A stretch of 64,000 bases of DNA from Cephalotus follicularis (GCA_001972305.1 BDDD01000307.1:368736-432735), one strand, 5' to 3'; shown: positions 33,954-46,926, counted from the stretch's first letter. Notes: generated by a model from the sequence alone, not told the origin. Made by a program: numbers and translations.

Positions 33954-36900
33954 TCAAAATTGCCGCTCTGGTCCAGGGAACAAGTTAGGGTAACGCTCCC
34001 TCATCTAGTCCTCACGTTCCCAGGTAGCCTCTCCTGCTACATCGTTTCTCCACAAGATCTTCACCAAGGGAATGGTCTTGCTCCGCAACACCTGTTCTCG
34101 GCGGTCTAAGATCTGCTCTGGGGTTTCCTTATAAGCCAAAACTGCTAAATCCTCCTCGGACAACACTACTGGCTCAGTCAACACATGGGAAGGATCAACA
34201 ACGTATTTCCTCAGCACAGATACGTGGAACACGTCGTGCACTCTAGCCATCCCCTCGGGCAACGCCAGATGATAAGCCACTGGTCCGATCCTTTGCACAA
34301 TCTCAAAGGGGCCTATGTACCTTGGGCTAAGCTTCCCATGCTTGCCAAAACAAACAATCCCCGTGTAGGGTGACACTCTGAGGAAAACCTTGTCACCTAC
34401 AGAGAATTCAATGTCCTTATGGTGTTTGTCTACGTAGCTCTTCTTCCTACACTGGGCCACACGCAAACGATCTCGAATCACCTTCACCTTCTCTGATGCG
34501 TCCTATACCAACTCTGGTCCTAACAACTGGTGTTCTCCCACCTCATTCTAGCACAAAGGGGTTCAACAACGTCTACCGTACAAAGCCTCATAAGGAGCCA
34601 TACCAATGCTCGTCTGATAGCTGTTGTTGTAGGCGAACTTGATCAAAGTCAAATGGTCATCCCAACTTCCTCGAAAATCCATGACACAGGATCTCAACAT
34701 GTCCTCAAGAATCTGGATAGCACGCTCAGACTGCCCATCGGTCTGAGGATGGTATGCCATAATAAGACGCAACTCCGTACCCAACGTCCTCTACAAGCTC
34801 CGCCAGAATCTTGATGTGAACCTCGGGTTTCTATCTGAAACTATGCTGTTGGGGATCCCATGTAACCTGATCACAACGTCCACATACAACCGAGCTAACT
34901 TGTCCTAACTAAAGTCCTTCCTTATAGGTATGAAGTGTTCAGACTTGGTCAGACGATCGACAATCACCCATATTACATCATGCTTACTCCTCGTCCGAGG
35001 AAAACCTGTGACAAAGTCCATCGATATGCTGTCCCATTTCCATACTGGAATAGGAAGCGGTTGAAGAATACCTGAAGGCTTTTGTCGCTCAGCCTTCACC
35101 TGCTGGCACGTCAAGCACCTTGCCACGAACCAAGCAATCTCACGCTTCATGCCTCGCTGCCAAAATGACTGCCTTAGGTCACAATACATCGTGGTACTTC
35201 CAGGATGCATTGACCAAGGAGAACGATGAGCTTCCTCCAGGATCTCTTGCTTGATCATCTCGACATGTGGTATGCATATCCTCTCTCCAAACATCAAAGC
35301 ACCATCACCCCTCATGTGGAAGTCAGTCCGAGAACCCTCTCTGACTTGCTTCAACAACTTAACCAACCTCCAGTCCTTCTCTTGCGCTCCCCGGATCTGC
35401 TCTTCCCAAACAGACCTCACTCACAGAGAAGCCAACATTGCTCCACTGTCCTCAGCAGGCAGCTCTACCCTCAAAGATCTCAACTGCTCCAACATCGGCA
35501 AGTAAGCCAACCGTACATGAGCCAAGGAAGCGAAAGACTTCCTGCTCAGTGCATCAGCAACCACGTTGGCCTTACCAGGATGATACTCGATGGTACAATC
35601 ATAATCCTTGATGAGCTCGATCCATCTCCTCTACCTCATGTTCAAATGTGGTTGAGAAGACAAATACCTAAAACTCTGGTCGCTAGTAAAGATCTGGCAG
35701 ACCTCACCATACAGATAATGACGCCATATCTTCAAAGCAAACACCACCGCAGCTAACTCCAAGTCGTGCGTAGTGTAATTGAGCTCATGAACCTTCAACT
35801 GCTGAGAAGAATAGGCAATAACCTTCCCTTCTTGCATCAACACACAACCAAGGCCATGCAAAGAAGCATCACTGTAAACCACAAAACCAACTCCCGGAGA
35901 AGGAAGGGTCAACACCGGAGCTGACGTCAACCTATCCTTCAACGTCTGGAAGCTCTTCTCATAGTCCTCCGACCAAACGAACTTCACATCCTTCCTTGTC
36001 AACTTCGACAGAGGAGTCGCTATTGCTTAGAATCCCTATACGAATATTCGGTAATAGCCAGCAAGTCCAAGGAAACTGCGCACTTCAGGTACGCTCTTGG
36101 GTCTTTCTGAAGCCAACACGGCTTCAACCTTCCTCGGGTCCACTTCAACACCTTGCCCCGAGATCACATGGTCCAAAAGCACAACCTTGTCCAACCAAAA
36201 CTCACACTTACTGAGCTTAGCATATAACTCATGGTTTCTCAAGGTCTGCAAAACAATCCTCAGGTGTTCCTCGTGCTCAGCCATACTCCACGAGTATACC
36301 ATCACGTCGTCTATGAACACCACCACAAAGGTGTCCAAGAAGGGTTGGAACACTCGATTCATCAAATCCATGAAAGCGGCTGGTGCATTGGTTAAACCAA
36401 ACAGCATAATTGAGAACTCATAGAGACCATAACGAGATCTAAAGGCTGTCTTTGGAACATCCTCTTCCTTCACCTTCAACTGGTGATATCCGGACCGAAG
36501 ATCTAGCTTAGAGAACACACAGGCGTCTCGCAACTGATCAAACAAGTTATCGATCCTCGGCAACGGGTACCTATTACGTATAGTGACCTTGTTGAGTTGC
36601 CTATAGTCGATACACAAGCGCATAGCTCCATCCTTCTTCTTCACAAACAGGACTGGAGCACCCCATGGAGAACTACTAGGTCAGATAAATCCTTTATCCA
36701 ACAAGTCTTCCAGCTGTACCTTTATCTCTTTCAACTCTACAAGTGCCATACGGTAAGGAGCAAGGGATATAGGAGCCGCACCAGGGATCAACTCAATCTC
36801 AAAGTCTATTTCCCTATCCGGAGGAGGACTTGGTAATTCATCGGGGAAGACATCGAGAAACTCACAAACCATGGGTATGTCCCCTACCTCTGGCTTAGAC

Positions 36901-37255
36901 ATCCGAGTATCCACCACATGAGCTACGAATCCTTACGCACCTTCACCCAAAGCCTAACATGCAACCATAGCCGAGATCAACTTCAGAGGTGCCAAGCACT
37001 GCTCGAAAATTAACTCCATGCCTAACTCATCGGGCAAGCAAAAGGAAACAACCTTATGCAAACAATCGACCACTGCTCGGTGCCTTACCAGCCAATCCAT
37101 GCCCAGGATGGAATCAAATTCCTCAATCTTGAAGGGGATAAGGTCAGCTACAAAACTCCGTTCCTTGATCACAACATCACAACCTCTGTAGACTCGTTGT
37201 ACACGGTAACTCTGGCCCGTAGGAACAGATACAGCGATCTTTTCGTCCAAGGAAC
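33954..37255 (-). pseudogene. Pol polyprotein remnant of element F
   Basis: All pol domains are recognisable but split by at least ten stops. The protease tail GMDWLVRHRAVVDC is present, while its DSGA active site is lost upstream. RT has LDLRSGYHQ and FIDDVMVYS; RNase H has [21 protein letters not shown] follows. Integrase zinc region has HPGST and CLTCQQVKAE, and the core has MDFVTGFP, SDRNPRFTS and DGQSERAIQ. GPF appears as [12 protein letters not shown] chromodomain-type tail [20 protein letters not shown] runs to a stop at 34005, then RERYPNLF to a final stop at 33954. This is a Tekay-like chromovirus distinct from C. Each break is a simple stop or short indel, so decay is old and gradual. 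Confidence 0.93.
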
Positions 37256-38704
37256 TTAACACTCCACATGGATGTACGCAAAATGCATGGGTAACAAAGG
37301 ATAAAGAGGCTCCCGTGCAAAAAAAAAAACAGTGGCATCTCTGCCGAAGATAAGAGCCTTACCTATAGCCACGTCCGCGGATTCGAGAGCATCTTCTTTA
37401 TTCAGAGCATAGACTCTAGCTGTCGCTACTGGTCTACCCTGTTGACGACTTCCACTAGCCCTGGATGATCCTACTTGCGAAGCCATTGATCCACCTCTGG
37501 CTCCCGCAGGTTGTCTATTAGAAGTAGCTGGTCTAGGCATCGTCGAGGTCTGCTGAGCTTGTGGACAATTCTCCTTGATGTGCCCAACCTGGCCACACTG
37601 GAAACATTCACGGGTCTCTGCTCTACAGTTGCCAAAGTTGAAGCGACCACACTTCTGGCGCTTGGGAGGCTGATGAGAAACTGATGAACTCGGGTGCCTG
37701 CTCTGCTGCGCACCACTGGCTGTAGGAGGACTCATCTGCAGCGAATAAAACGTCCCATGGCCATTAGACTTGGCCTGTCCCCGATTTCCACCGCCAGCTT
37801 GCTTGTGGGAGAAATGTCTTCTTCGTTTCCCTTGTCCTTGGGAGGAACCCTCCCCTTGAGCAGCCTGCTGTCCATCTCTCTTCTGTCCCTTTTCCTGGTG
37901 ATTCCTCTGCTCTGTAATACTTTGCTTAACCTTCTTTGCAGATTCCACCAAATCTCCAAAGATAGTCCAGTTGGTTGCTACCACAGTATGTCTCACCTCG
38001 GGATTCAACCCATCCAAGAATTTCTCACACCTCTCCTCTTGGTCTGCAACCAAAGCTGGATCAAAATGAGACAACTCCATAAAGCGGTATTCATACTGGG
38101 TCACAGTTATATTCCCCTGACGCAAGTGCAGAAACTCTCTCCTCTTTCCCTTCACGAAGGTAACCGGGAAGAAGTACTAACAAAACTCTCGCTTGAAAAC
38201 ATCCCAAGTGATCATAGCAACGTCGGTATGCCTAGCTTGGATAGCTTCCCACCATCGAAGAGTATTCTTCCTTACCAAGAAGATGGCAAGTCCAATGTGT
38301 GAATCGTCGGAAACTCCCATATGTACAAATATCATCTCAAGATGATTCAACCATGACTTTGCATCCGCTGGATCATCCGTTCCCTCAAAGGTTGTAGTGG
38401 CCAAACGTTGCAGACGTTCAACCGGTAAAGCTTGAGGTCGAGAACCACTCAAAGCTTGTGCTATCATCGTAGCAAACTGCATCCACTCTTCTTGACTACC
38501 AGTACCAATCGAATGAGGTACTTGCACTGCTGACTGCGCTGACGGGACCTTAGCTGCCACAGCCGGTCCAGTATTTTGTCCAACCATCCCTTGGTTAACC
38601 TGCACACCAGGTCTAACAGGAGGCAGTTCTTGATCGACATGTGGTGGAGAGGTCTCTCTTCCTCTACCCCGACCATGTTCTTGAGTCTGACGCGGATGCA
38701 CCAT
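37256..38704 (-). pseudogene. Gag and protease start remnant of element F
   Basis: It begins MVHPRQTQEHGRGRGRE at 38704. The capsid part includes LPVERLQRLATTTFEGTDDP and TLRWWEAIQARH. A stop lies near 38177, then LHLRQGNITVTQYEYRFMEL resumes. The zinc knuckle CFQCGQVGHIKENC is at about 37565-37606. The linker ARVYAL leads into the protease, but a run of about ten T on the minus strand (about 37320-37330) replaces the codons for the DSGA active site, and the frame ends soon after. Gag resembles that of element H more than that of C. Confidence 0.9.
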
Positions 38705-38805
38705 CTACCTTCACATGCAAGGTTAGGGCATTACTAACATGTATACTACATGAAATGCATACCCCCCAAAAGTCTCTAAAGAAACACAAGGAAACTAAAC
38801 GGGTC

Positions 38806-38817
38806 TCTCTGATACCA
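38806..38817 (-). other. Primer-binding site, initiator tRNA-Met (element F)
   Basis: The minus strand reads TGGTATCAGAGA, 11 nt matching initiator tRNA-Met. It lies 6 nt from the LTR end. Confidence 0.88.
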
Positions 38818-38823
38818 AAATAC

Positions 38824-38878
38824 TGACACGCGCCGTTCCCGAGCACCCCCGCCTGAGGATGGACGTGCCAGGTGGAAG
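38824..38878 (-). repeat. Truncated 5' LTR of element F (55 bp)
   Basis: Matches the start of LTR F (TGACACG ... GGTGGAAG) and then stops abruptly at unrelated sequence. Illegitimate recombination or a large deletion is the likely cause. Confidence 0.85.
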
Positions 38879-39892
38879 CAAGGGTAAGCGGCGACGCTTA
38901 ATATCAAAGTGCCATCGCTTTGGTCAACTTTGTATGAATTCCAAGTACCAGTTGTGCTACACGGCGACACTTCTGAGTAAAGCGTCGACTCTTGGATAGT
39001 ACTGTAACATTTTTAGGTGAGTTTTTAATCCAAATCTTTGCCAAATCATTTTCTTTCAGTTTTAGAAGTTCAAATAAGTGTTTTAGGTTCCTCAAAAAAA
39101 GTTGGAATCATTTGTTTCAATGATTTTTAACCTAAATTCATTTCTAAGTTATAATCACAAATAACCTAAAACTGACACCATCAACCAAACTAGTAACCAT
39201 TGAACTCAAACAATCAAATATACAAGTATTATTATGGATAATCAGTAGAATTTTAGTTAGAGAAACTCTACCAAAATTCTTGAAGCTTTAGGTTTGTTGA
39301 AACATCAGGAATTGGAGATTAGAGCTTTGAATGATGTAGTAGGAGTGTTGAAGATGCAACAAAGAGGCTCAAAGCTTCTCCTTATTAACCTGGTCTGTTC
39401 GACAATAAGGGACAGCAAGGAGGAGCAAGTATTTCTTTGTATTAGTGAAGTAAGTATGTGTATGTGTTAGCTTATAAGTGTTAGTATATAGCTGGGTTAG
39501 TTAAAGACAAGGGAGACAAGGGGACATGGTTTTGTGGCTAGAGGGAGAGCAATCTTAATATGTGGTGAGAGTGGAATTTGTAAGGATAAGTGATACGTGT
39601 GTGTTGGGTGTTAGTGGGGCTGGCTATTAGTAGTCTAAATGGATACAATAACATGGATTAAATATCCCGAAGTTGAAACGCAACGAACCCGAATAATAAT
39701 AAAATGTGTATGCATATCAAATACAAATAAGACGAGTATGAAATACCATAATCCATCAAATACAATTGGGGTACGTATAGTACTGAGCATACAATCAAAT
39801 AAAATAAATAAGTTTGAGTCATTATATTTTTCACTCATTATATGAATATGGTCCCTAGATTCATAATCAAAACAAAAAAGGATATCTCTCTC
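38879..39892. repeat. Non-coding sequence between F and the J pol, likely LTR fragments
   Basis: The first 125 bp carry GGCGACGCTT and AAAGCGTCGACTC motifs that resemble LTR M (63630-63960). A TGTAACATTTTT string at about 39002 could be an LTR start. The remainder is AT-rich with no supported gene. The boundaries of the J LTR could not be fixed. Confidence 0.45.
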
Positions 39893-42411
39893 TCATGTCA
39901 TCTTTCTGCTCCCATGTGCATCTGTCGAACCGTGTTGCTCCCAAAGAACCTTGACCAACAAAATGGTCTTGTTCCTCAAAACTCTGAACTCCCTCTCAAT
40001 TATCTGAATCGACATCTGTACATAAGATAAGTCTGGCTCGATCTGATTCTGCTTGTACTCGATGATGTGCGAAGGATCCCAATAATACTTCCTCAATTGA
40101 GAAACATGAAACTCGTTATGGACACTGGACAACGTTAGAGGTAAGGCAAGTTTGTAAGCAAGATGGCCAATGTGTTCCAAGATCTTGAAAGGTCCAATGA
40201 AACGTGGAGAAAGCTTCCCTTTTCTTCCTGAATCTCATAACCCCCTTGGTTGGCAACACCATTAGAAACACCTGGTCGTCAACTTCAAATTCCAATGCTC
40301 TCTGATGAACATCGGCATACCTCTTCTATTGATCCTATGCTACAAACAATAGGTCACAAATAAGCCTCACCTTCTCCAAGGTGATATGAACCATCTCCTA
40401 TCCCAAAAGGCTTCTTTCACTGACTTGAACCCACCAAACTGGCTACCAACATTTTCTACCATATAGTGATTCATATGGGGAGATCTTAATATTCTCATGA
40501 TAGCTATTATTATACGAGAACTCAATGAGAGGTAAATAATCATCCCAACAGTGTCTGAAGTCAATAGAACATACCCAAAGCATGTCTTCTAATTTTTGTA
40601 TGGTTCTCTTCGACAATCCATTTGTTTGAGGGTGAAAAACAGTGCTAAAACTCAACTGCGTACCCATAGCTATTTGCAACTCGTTCAATAGTGTAGAAGT
40701 GAAATGGCTATCTCTGTCCGAGTCTATGCTGACTAGGGTTCCATGAGGCTTAATTATCTCTTTAACATAAAACCAAGACAATCTGTCCAAAGAAAAAGTT
40801 ATCCGAATGGTTATGAAGTTGGCCAACTTCGTGAGTCGATCGACCATAACCCATATAGCATCATGCTTATTATGTGTCAATGGCCAACTGGAGGCAAAAT
40901 CCATGGTCAAATGCTTCCACTTCCACTTGGGAATAGGCCAGGGCTGAAGTAAACCCATTGTCCTTTTGTGCTCTGCCTTAACCTGCTGACAAGTTAGGCA
41001 CCTTTCAATGAATGCGACAATCTCTCATTTCATATTGTTCAACAAATAGCCAAGCTTAAGGTCTTGATACATCTTCATACTCCTAGGATGAATGGAGAAA
41101 CAAAATCTATGTGCTTGAGATAAAAGCTCTTTCTTTAGCTCGCTATACGCCTGAATACAAACTCTGCCTTGGTACCTCAACATACAATCTGCGGATCGGG
41201 TGAAATCCAGTTTCAAGTCTCCATCTGTGGCTGAGGCTACTTTCAGTAACTCTGAATCAGCAAACTGAGCATCTCGGATCTGGTCAAGCAATTACGGATG
41301 CGCATAAACAGAAGAAAGTGTCATAGCAGCCATCCTACGATTCAAGGCATCTGCGATTACATTCACCTTCCCAGTGTGATACTCAATATGATAGTTGTAG
41401 TTGTTAAGCAGCTCAAAGCATCTCCTCGTCTCATGTTCAAATCTTTCTACGAGAAGAGGTGATTCAGGCTCTTATGGTCTGTATAAACCACAAACTTTGT
41501 GCCATAAAGGTAGTGACGCCATTTGTAGAGAGAAAATTTAATGACATCTAACTCAAGATCATACAACGGGTGGTTCACTTCATGAGGTTTAACCTTACTG
41601 GATGCATAAGCTACAACTTTAACATACTGCATAAGGACACATCCAAGTCTTTTTCATGAAGCATCTGTATAAACCACAAAGTCTTCATTTCCATCATGTA
41701 AAGCAAAGATATGAGCAAAAACTAAACTCTCCCTCAGATCTTGAAAACTCCATTCACAACCATAATCCTATACAAAAGCTGCTTGTTTCTAAGTAGTCGA
41801 GTCAACGGTGTGGGAATCCGCGAAAAAGCCTCGACAAATCTGCGGTAATAACCTACTAGTCCCAAAAAACTGTGGACTTTAGAAATATTATTTGGTCGTT
41901 TCCAATATTTCACTACTTCTATCTTCGATGGATCCATTGATAAACCATTACTGGATATGATATGCCCAAGAAAAGCAACATTTTGACTCCAGAATTCACA
42001 CTTATCGAACTTGGCATATAGGTGACATTTTCTCAAAGTCTGCAACACTGTATAAAGGTGTCGGGCATGCTCCTCCTCAGTCTTAGAATAGACCAGGATG
42101 TCATCAATGAAGACCACTATAAACTGATCCAAGTAAGGACTGAATACTCGGTTCATCAAATCCAAGAAAGCGGCAGGTGCATTAATCACGTTGAAAGGGC
42201 TAACTAGAAACTCATAATGGCCATATCTAGATCTAAAAGAAGTCTTCGTAATATATGATTGTCTGTCTCTAAATTGGTCGTAGCCCGATCACAAATAGAG
42301 TTAGGAAAATACTGCAGCACCTCGTAGTTCGTCAAACAACTCATCGATATGCAGCAGAGGGTACTTGTTCTTCACTGTCACCCGGTTGAGCTGTTGGTAG
42401 TCGATGCACAT
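39893..42411 (-). pseudogene. Pol remnant of chromovirus J
   Basis: Minus strand, heavily broken. It begins inside RT at [19 protein letters not shown], where element I cuts it. RT has [14 protein letters not shown] and [10 protein letters not shown]; RNase H has YTDHKSLNHLF. Integrase keeps CLTCQQVKAEHK and MDFASSWPL and SDRDSHFTS, but its third catalytic residue is changed (LSKRTIQ where SERTIQ is expected). The C-terminus reads VHNEFHVSQLRKY and a degraded chromodomain IEREFRVLRNKTILLVKVLW. It is Tekay-like and the oldest layer on the right side. Gag and the rest of RT are outside the window or lost. Confidence 0.9.
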
Positions 42412-42544
42412 CAGAATCTATTGACTTTATATGTTACAATCCTTGTTTTGATGATAACAAAACACCTACAATGTGTGTTTGATGTGAAGGAAATGTTTAA
42501 CTAAGTTTACTTTCTATGAAAGAAAACTTAGAAATGCATATCAG

Positions 42545-42955
42545 TACTTTTGGCATCAATGCTTAAGTTATACGCGTCAACGTGGTGAGAATGGATACGT
42601 GTTCTGGGCTTGAAAAGATGTTTCACGTAAACATCATTCATTATCCACGTGAACGTGCTGGTAAATGATGATTTTCGTCAACGTCTTGAGGAAGAAGTCA
42701 ACGTCAATGGCTTAGACATTAGCGCAGAAAACAAGTGGCGTCAACATCTTGTATATAGACGTCAATGCCATATCAAGACGTCAACGCAAATGGTGCACAT
42801 TTCGGATAGTAGGTTTGGACGTTAACGCAAAGGTATTATGGCATCAACATCTTGACTATATACATCAGCGCCATGGATATGCGTCAACGAGAATAGAACT
42901 AAAGATGTACAAGAGCATGGAGTGTTAACGCAGAAAGCTACAGAAGTCAACGCAT
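42545..42955. repeat. GCGTCAACG palindrome cluster (LTR I)
   Basis: About ten copies of GCGTCAACGY or its complement, the CpG-decayed form of GCGTCGACGC. This is the copia counterpart of the clusters in gypsy LTRs B and C. Confidence 0.75.
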
Positions 42956-42966
42956 AAGAGGATAGG

Positions 42967-45864
42967 TGTCCGGACCCGTTCGCGCTAACTCTATGGGACA
43001 CTTGTCCTGCTGGGGATGGCACTCCTCCTGCCAACAACCCTCTCTAACAAAAACTGCACGAGGAGCTGTCTTAAAACTCCCCAGGAACCTATCGCGCAAA
43101 AAGCCCGTGGAAAAGGCCTAGGCTAAACGCACAACAAGCAAAAACCTCGGAAGAGAGCGCTCACATGCTTCTCACGAACTCTCTTAACAACATGTGGTCC
43201 AACATTCCCGGGGACACCCCTTGTCCTTGGGTCTTTCTCCTTCTAAAACATCCTTAGCTCCAGTTCCAAAATGCTGCGCATAACTAACGCCTAAGGGAGA
43301 AACCAACATAAGCGCCCGGGGAGAAACCCACGCGCACCACACATGATCACTTAAACCCACACTCCAGACCACGCATACATATATTGTCCCCCGGCGTTCA
43401 ACCTCCTCTGCACGTCCCTAAGGATCACATAACAAAACAACATCATGCCTAGGGAGAGGGCCACGTGCACCGCACCTGCTCACTTAAACACCAGCGAACA
43501 AAACATGCCCGGGGAGAGGGCCTGCGCTGAAGTGTAAAGACCCTAACACCGGGGGAGAGATGCACGCACTCCTCACGTGTCCACTTAAACTCCCCAGGGA
43601 GACACGCCTTGTCCCCCGACACCCCTGCTCAACACAACAACACTAACATCAAAACGCACAACATAACTTAAACACTATTCATAAAACTTATGCCCGTCCC
43701 GGGCCTTACTCTAACATGGCACCCTTGACCACTCTCTCCAGGGACACCTCCCCTGGTCCCTTGCCAAGGCCCAACATCAACATCACCCTGGGGACACCCT
43801 ACCTCCCAAAGGTAAAGCTCATAACCCGTGCCCCCAAGCATAAACATAACTCCCCTGCTGGGCTCATCTCCGCTATACTAGCCCGGGGACTCTCTAGCTC
43901 CCCGGCAAAACCTGGGATCATAAAACTCAAAACATGAAATGTTCATAAAATCACAAAATAAACACATCTATAAACTCAAAACATCCATAAACTTTCTCGA
44001 AAGTATCAGATCATTACATATTTGTGCCATGGCATGCATACACTGCCTTCCCTGGCAGGCAAAAGAATAACATGTCTTACAAAGAAAAGCTACTCTCGGC
44101 TACTCTACTACAAAAGAAGGGTAAAAGAACCCAAAGAATGCCCAATGCAATGCAAAGCTAAACGCCCGAGCTGACGTTCCAAGGTGTTGAGCTCAAAAAC
44201 TACCTTGCTTAGCTATCTACTGCTGGGCTGGAGGGTCTCCTCCGGCTGGCTGGTCTGCAAAATAATCTGTAAGGGGATTAGTCCAACTGACTAAGTGACT
44301 CGGAACAAAACATCCTCTGGTGCATCCATAAAAAGGAATGCGCTGAAGAAATCTTACCATGAGCATGATTAACTATCCCAACTGGGAAAAAGACTGTATA
44401 CAAAGCATATCTCATGGCATACAATAAGGAAACGCTCAAAGTACTTGAAGAAAACTTACTCTTTTATCTGCTTAGCTGATTCTAGAACACTCATAAAAGA
44501 TGAAATAAACATAAGAATACAACTGATTAAAAGAAAGAGATCTGAAAGGGAACTGGGGTCCTTCCCAGATAAACACCCGAGGAGAACAACTAAGCTAGAA
44601 CTGGCATTTCCTTATTGTGCCTGCTTTGTTGTTTACATAATATATACTTGCTGACTTATAGTGGCCTGAGCTGAGCTGATCTAGGCCGAAGCCTGCTGGT
44701 TACATAATATACTTGCCAACTTATGGTGGCCTGAGCTGATCTAGGCCGAAGCCTACTTGGCAGTATTTGCCGAGAACCCATGGTTCCCTTCTATGCTTGC
44801 TATTTCTTGTTGCTGTTTTTCTAGGTTGGGTACTAAAATTCTGAGGACAAGGTCCCCCTCTACAAAACCTACTGAAAGGCTCTATATACTACTATATCTG
44901 ATAACTGAGCTCAACTGTACTCAAACCCTGTACATTGTCCTAGCAACAATACAAGGAGATCCAGGTATAGAACCCGGGGACAGACTCACTCAACTTCTCA
45001 TCCTGTGATGATAGGCTAAGGAGGAAGGAGCTTGTACATGTGTGTTCAGCTGCGCTCAAACCATGTACACTGTCCTAGCCACAATGTAAGGAGATCCAGG
45101 TAAGACCTGGGGGCAGACTTGCTCAACAACCCATATAGACAATAGGTACGCTGAGGAGGGGGGTGAACACGTACACGTCATCTCATCCAAAGATGATCGA
45201 TATAAGGATGCTTAACATCTTGTTCTAGGCTCTGGGAACACTCCACTAAAAAAGAATGGTTAACATAAGACATTAGAGAAAACAACTTCCCATCATAACT
45301 CACTTACTAAAACTGAAGTTGAGGAGAAGGAATCTCAAGAAAATAAGATGAACAATAAAATGCTTTTGAAAAAAAAAGGATGTCCCACTCACTTTTTTTG
45401 CTACTTCCCTGGACGTTAACGTCCCTTCTTCTCTGCTACTCTCTTCCTCTGGCTTGTCTACTTCTTTCCTTTACCTTGTCTACTTCTTCCACTGCTATGC
45501 TCGGAAAGCTTCAACTGCTACTGGTCCAGGCACAAGAACGAAGAAGAAGAAGAAAAAGAAAACTAGACTCTCTCTCTCTCTAAAACTCTCTAATCTGCAG
45601 AAGCTAGAAGAAAGGAAAGACCACATCTCAAGATATCTCTACGCTAATCCCAACATAAGCCGTTAAACGTCTTGGAAGTTGGAATCTTCCTCAACAAGCT
45701 TTGCACAAAAGTCCTTCAACTTCCACAAATCTCACTTAAACCTTGGCTTAACATATCCTTCTCTTATCCATTATTACACATAAGCCTAAAAGGCAAAATC
45801 ATCATATCATATAACTAAAAAAAAAAGAACTCTTAAATCTCCAAAAAAGGTATGGGGTATTACA
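42967..45864 (-). repeat. LTR H, left copy (3' LTR in element orientation)
   Basis: It starts TGTCCGGACCCG and ends GGGGTATTACA. In element orientation it has a donor-like GTGAGTGGGACAT (starting at 45392), a roughly 130-bp repeat around CTGTACATTGTCCTAGC (44925-45130), a roughly 60-bp repeat with GGCCTGAGCTGATC (44660-44760), the hairpin/acceptor block (44267-44294), then a GC-rich stretch with AGGGAGAGGGCC-type units (43440-43580). Confidence 0.93.
44255..44294 (-). promoter_or_regulatory. Hairpin/branch-site/acceptor-like block (LTR H left)
   Basis: TTAGTC and GACTAA arms with a 5-nt loop, CTAATCCCC, then two possible ends, TTACAG (44267) and TTTTGCAG (44255). The stem differs from TTAGCC/GGCTAA of A, B, C, E and K by a paired change. 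Confidence 0.5.
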
Positions 45865-45880
45865 TTCTCCCCACCTTAAG
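45865..45880 (-). other. Polypurine tract of element H
   Basis: The minus strand reads CTTAAGGTGGGGAGAA directly before the LTR start TGTAATACCCC. Confidence 0.82.
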
Positions 45881-45992
45881 AAATGTTGTCCTCAAAATTC
45901 TTCAAGTGAAACCATAGGAAGAACTATTCAATCATCTCTTGCTTCTCTGCAACTATGCTAAACTAACAGATACTATAACTTAACTTATCCTA

Positions 45993-46789
45993 CTAAAGGA
46001 GAAACATAGAACGCAAGATCTCACCTGGTGGCATGTCTGGTGCTGTCATATCTGTCCCTCTCTGAAGGGAGTAAACCCTTGCTGTAGGTCCTGGTTTGCT
46101 TGGAGGTCTGGCACCACTAGCTCTGGCGGTGCTGCTCTGAGGCGCTGAGAAACTTGTTCTCGGTGCTGTCGCCTGTTGACTTGATCTGGCTGCTCCACTG
46201 CTTGGAGACTGCTTCGCTGCTGGTGCTGCCATAGGAGTAATCGCTTTGTTAAGAGATTGCTGAGGACAATTTTTATGTGCCCGACCTTGCCACATCTGTA
46301 ACATCACGAACTTCCTTTCCTGTATTCCCCCGCATGGGACTTACCACATACTTGGCATCGAGGGGTCCTGTTACTCTGATAGGAACTCCCCTGAACATTG
46401 CTAGCAACTGGGGCAGTTCGTGTCTGCTAAGAGGCTCCACCTCTGGTGTTGCCTGAGGACTGAGGTCCCCACTGCTTCTGAACTCTATAGGGGTTCTCTG
46501 ATTATTCCGCTTGAGACGAAGATCTCTTCCGTCCTTGCTCTTGTCGCACCCTCTGGTCTGCTAAACCCATAGTCTGAGCCCACATCATTGCTGCTTGCAT
46601 CATCTCCGCAGGTCCACTGGTAGGTGCTAGTGGAGGCATACGCGCGATTGATTGCACTACTGGTATGGGCTCCTCGGGTACATCTACAGGAACCTCCTTC
46701 TCCACTGTCTGGCAAGGAATCGCTCTTCCTCTGACTCTGCCTCTAACGCGACCTCTGCCACGAACCTTGGTATGAGTCCGAGGTGGCAT
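45993..46789 (-). pseudogene. Gag remnant of element H with internal deletion
   Basis: The N-terminus MPPRTHTKVRGRGRVRGR starts at 46789 and runs to a stop at 46502. The capsid core seen in other gags (the WW motif, TTFEGTDDP and ELLELRQ-type stretch) is missing. After shifts, the sequence resumes with a degenerate knuckle CQVCGKSHAGEYRK, a stop, and CYRCGKVGHIK with a one-base shift, then a Ser/Pro/Ala-rich linker ending ARVYSLQRG at the place where F enters the protease. The protein cannot form a normal capsid. The element would depend on Gag and Pol of another element (inference). Confidence 0.85.
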
Positions 46790-46915
46790 CGTCTTCTACA
46801 ACAACATGCTAACGCATCACGATATCGTCGTAACCTAGATGCAATGCATGAATGCAACCCCAAGAGATACCCCACTAACTAACATAGAAAGCACAAGGAA
46901 AAACCCAAACCTTTT

Positions 46916-46926
46916 CTCTGATACCA
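46916..46926 (-). other. Primer-binding site, initiator tRNA-Met (element H)
   Basis: The minus strand reads TGGTATCAGAG, 11 nt, placed 3 nt inside the 5' LTR. Confidence 0.88.

Larger units (their letters stand above)
28289..38878 (-). mobile_element. Element F: decayed Ty3/gypsy chromovirus, right LTR truncated
   Basis: The left LTR (28289-33926) is followed by a polypurine tract, a complete gag-pol region on the minus strand with many stops, a tRNA-Met primer site at 38806-38817, and only 55 bp of the second LTR (38824-38878). The left LTR carries an inserted solo LTR (G). The LTR family is the same as the solo LTR at 57492-60434. No target duplication can be shown because the right end is lost. 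Confidence 0.93.

Noticed and set aside
37694..38302. 202-codon plus-strand frame
   Set aside because: It is antisense to the gag of element F, with no domain of its own.
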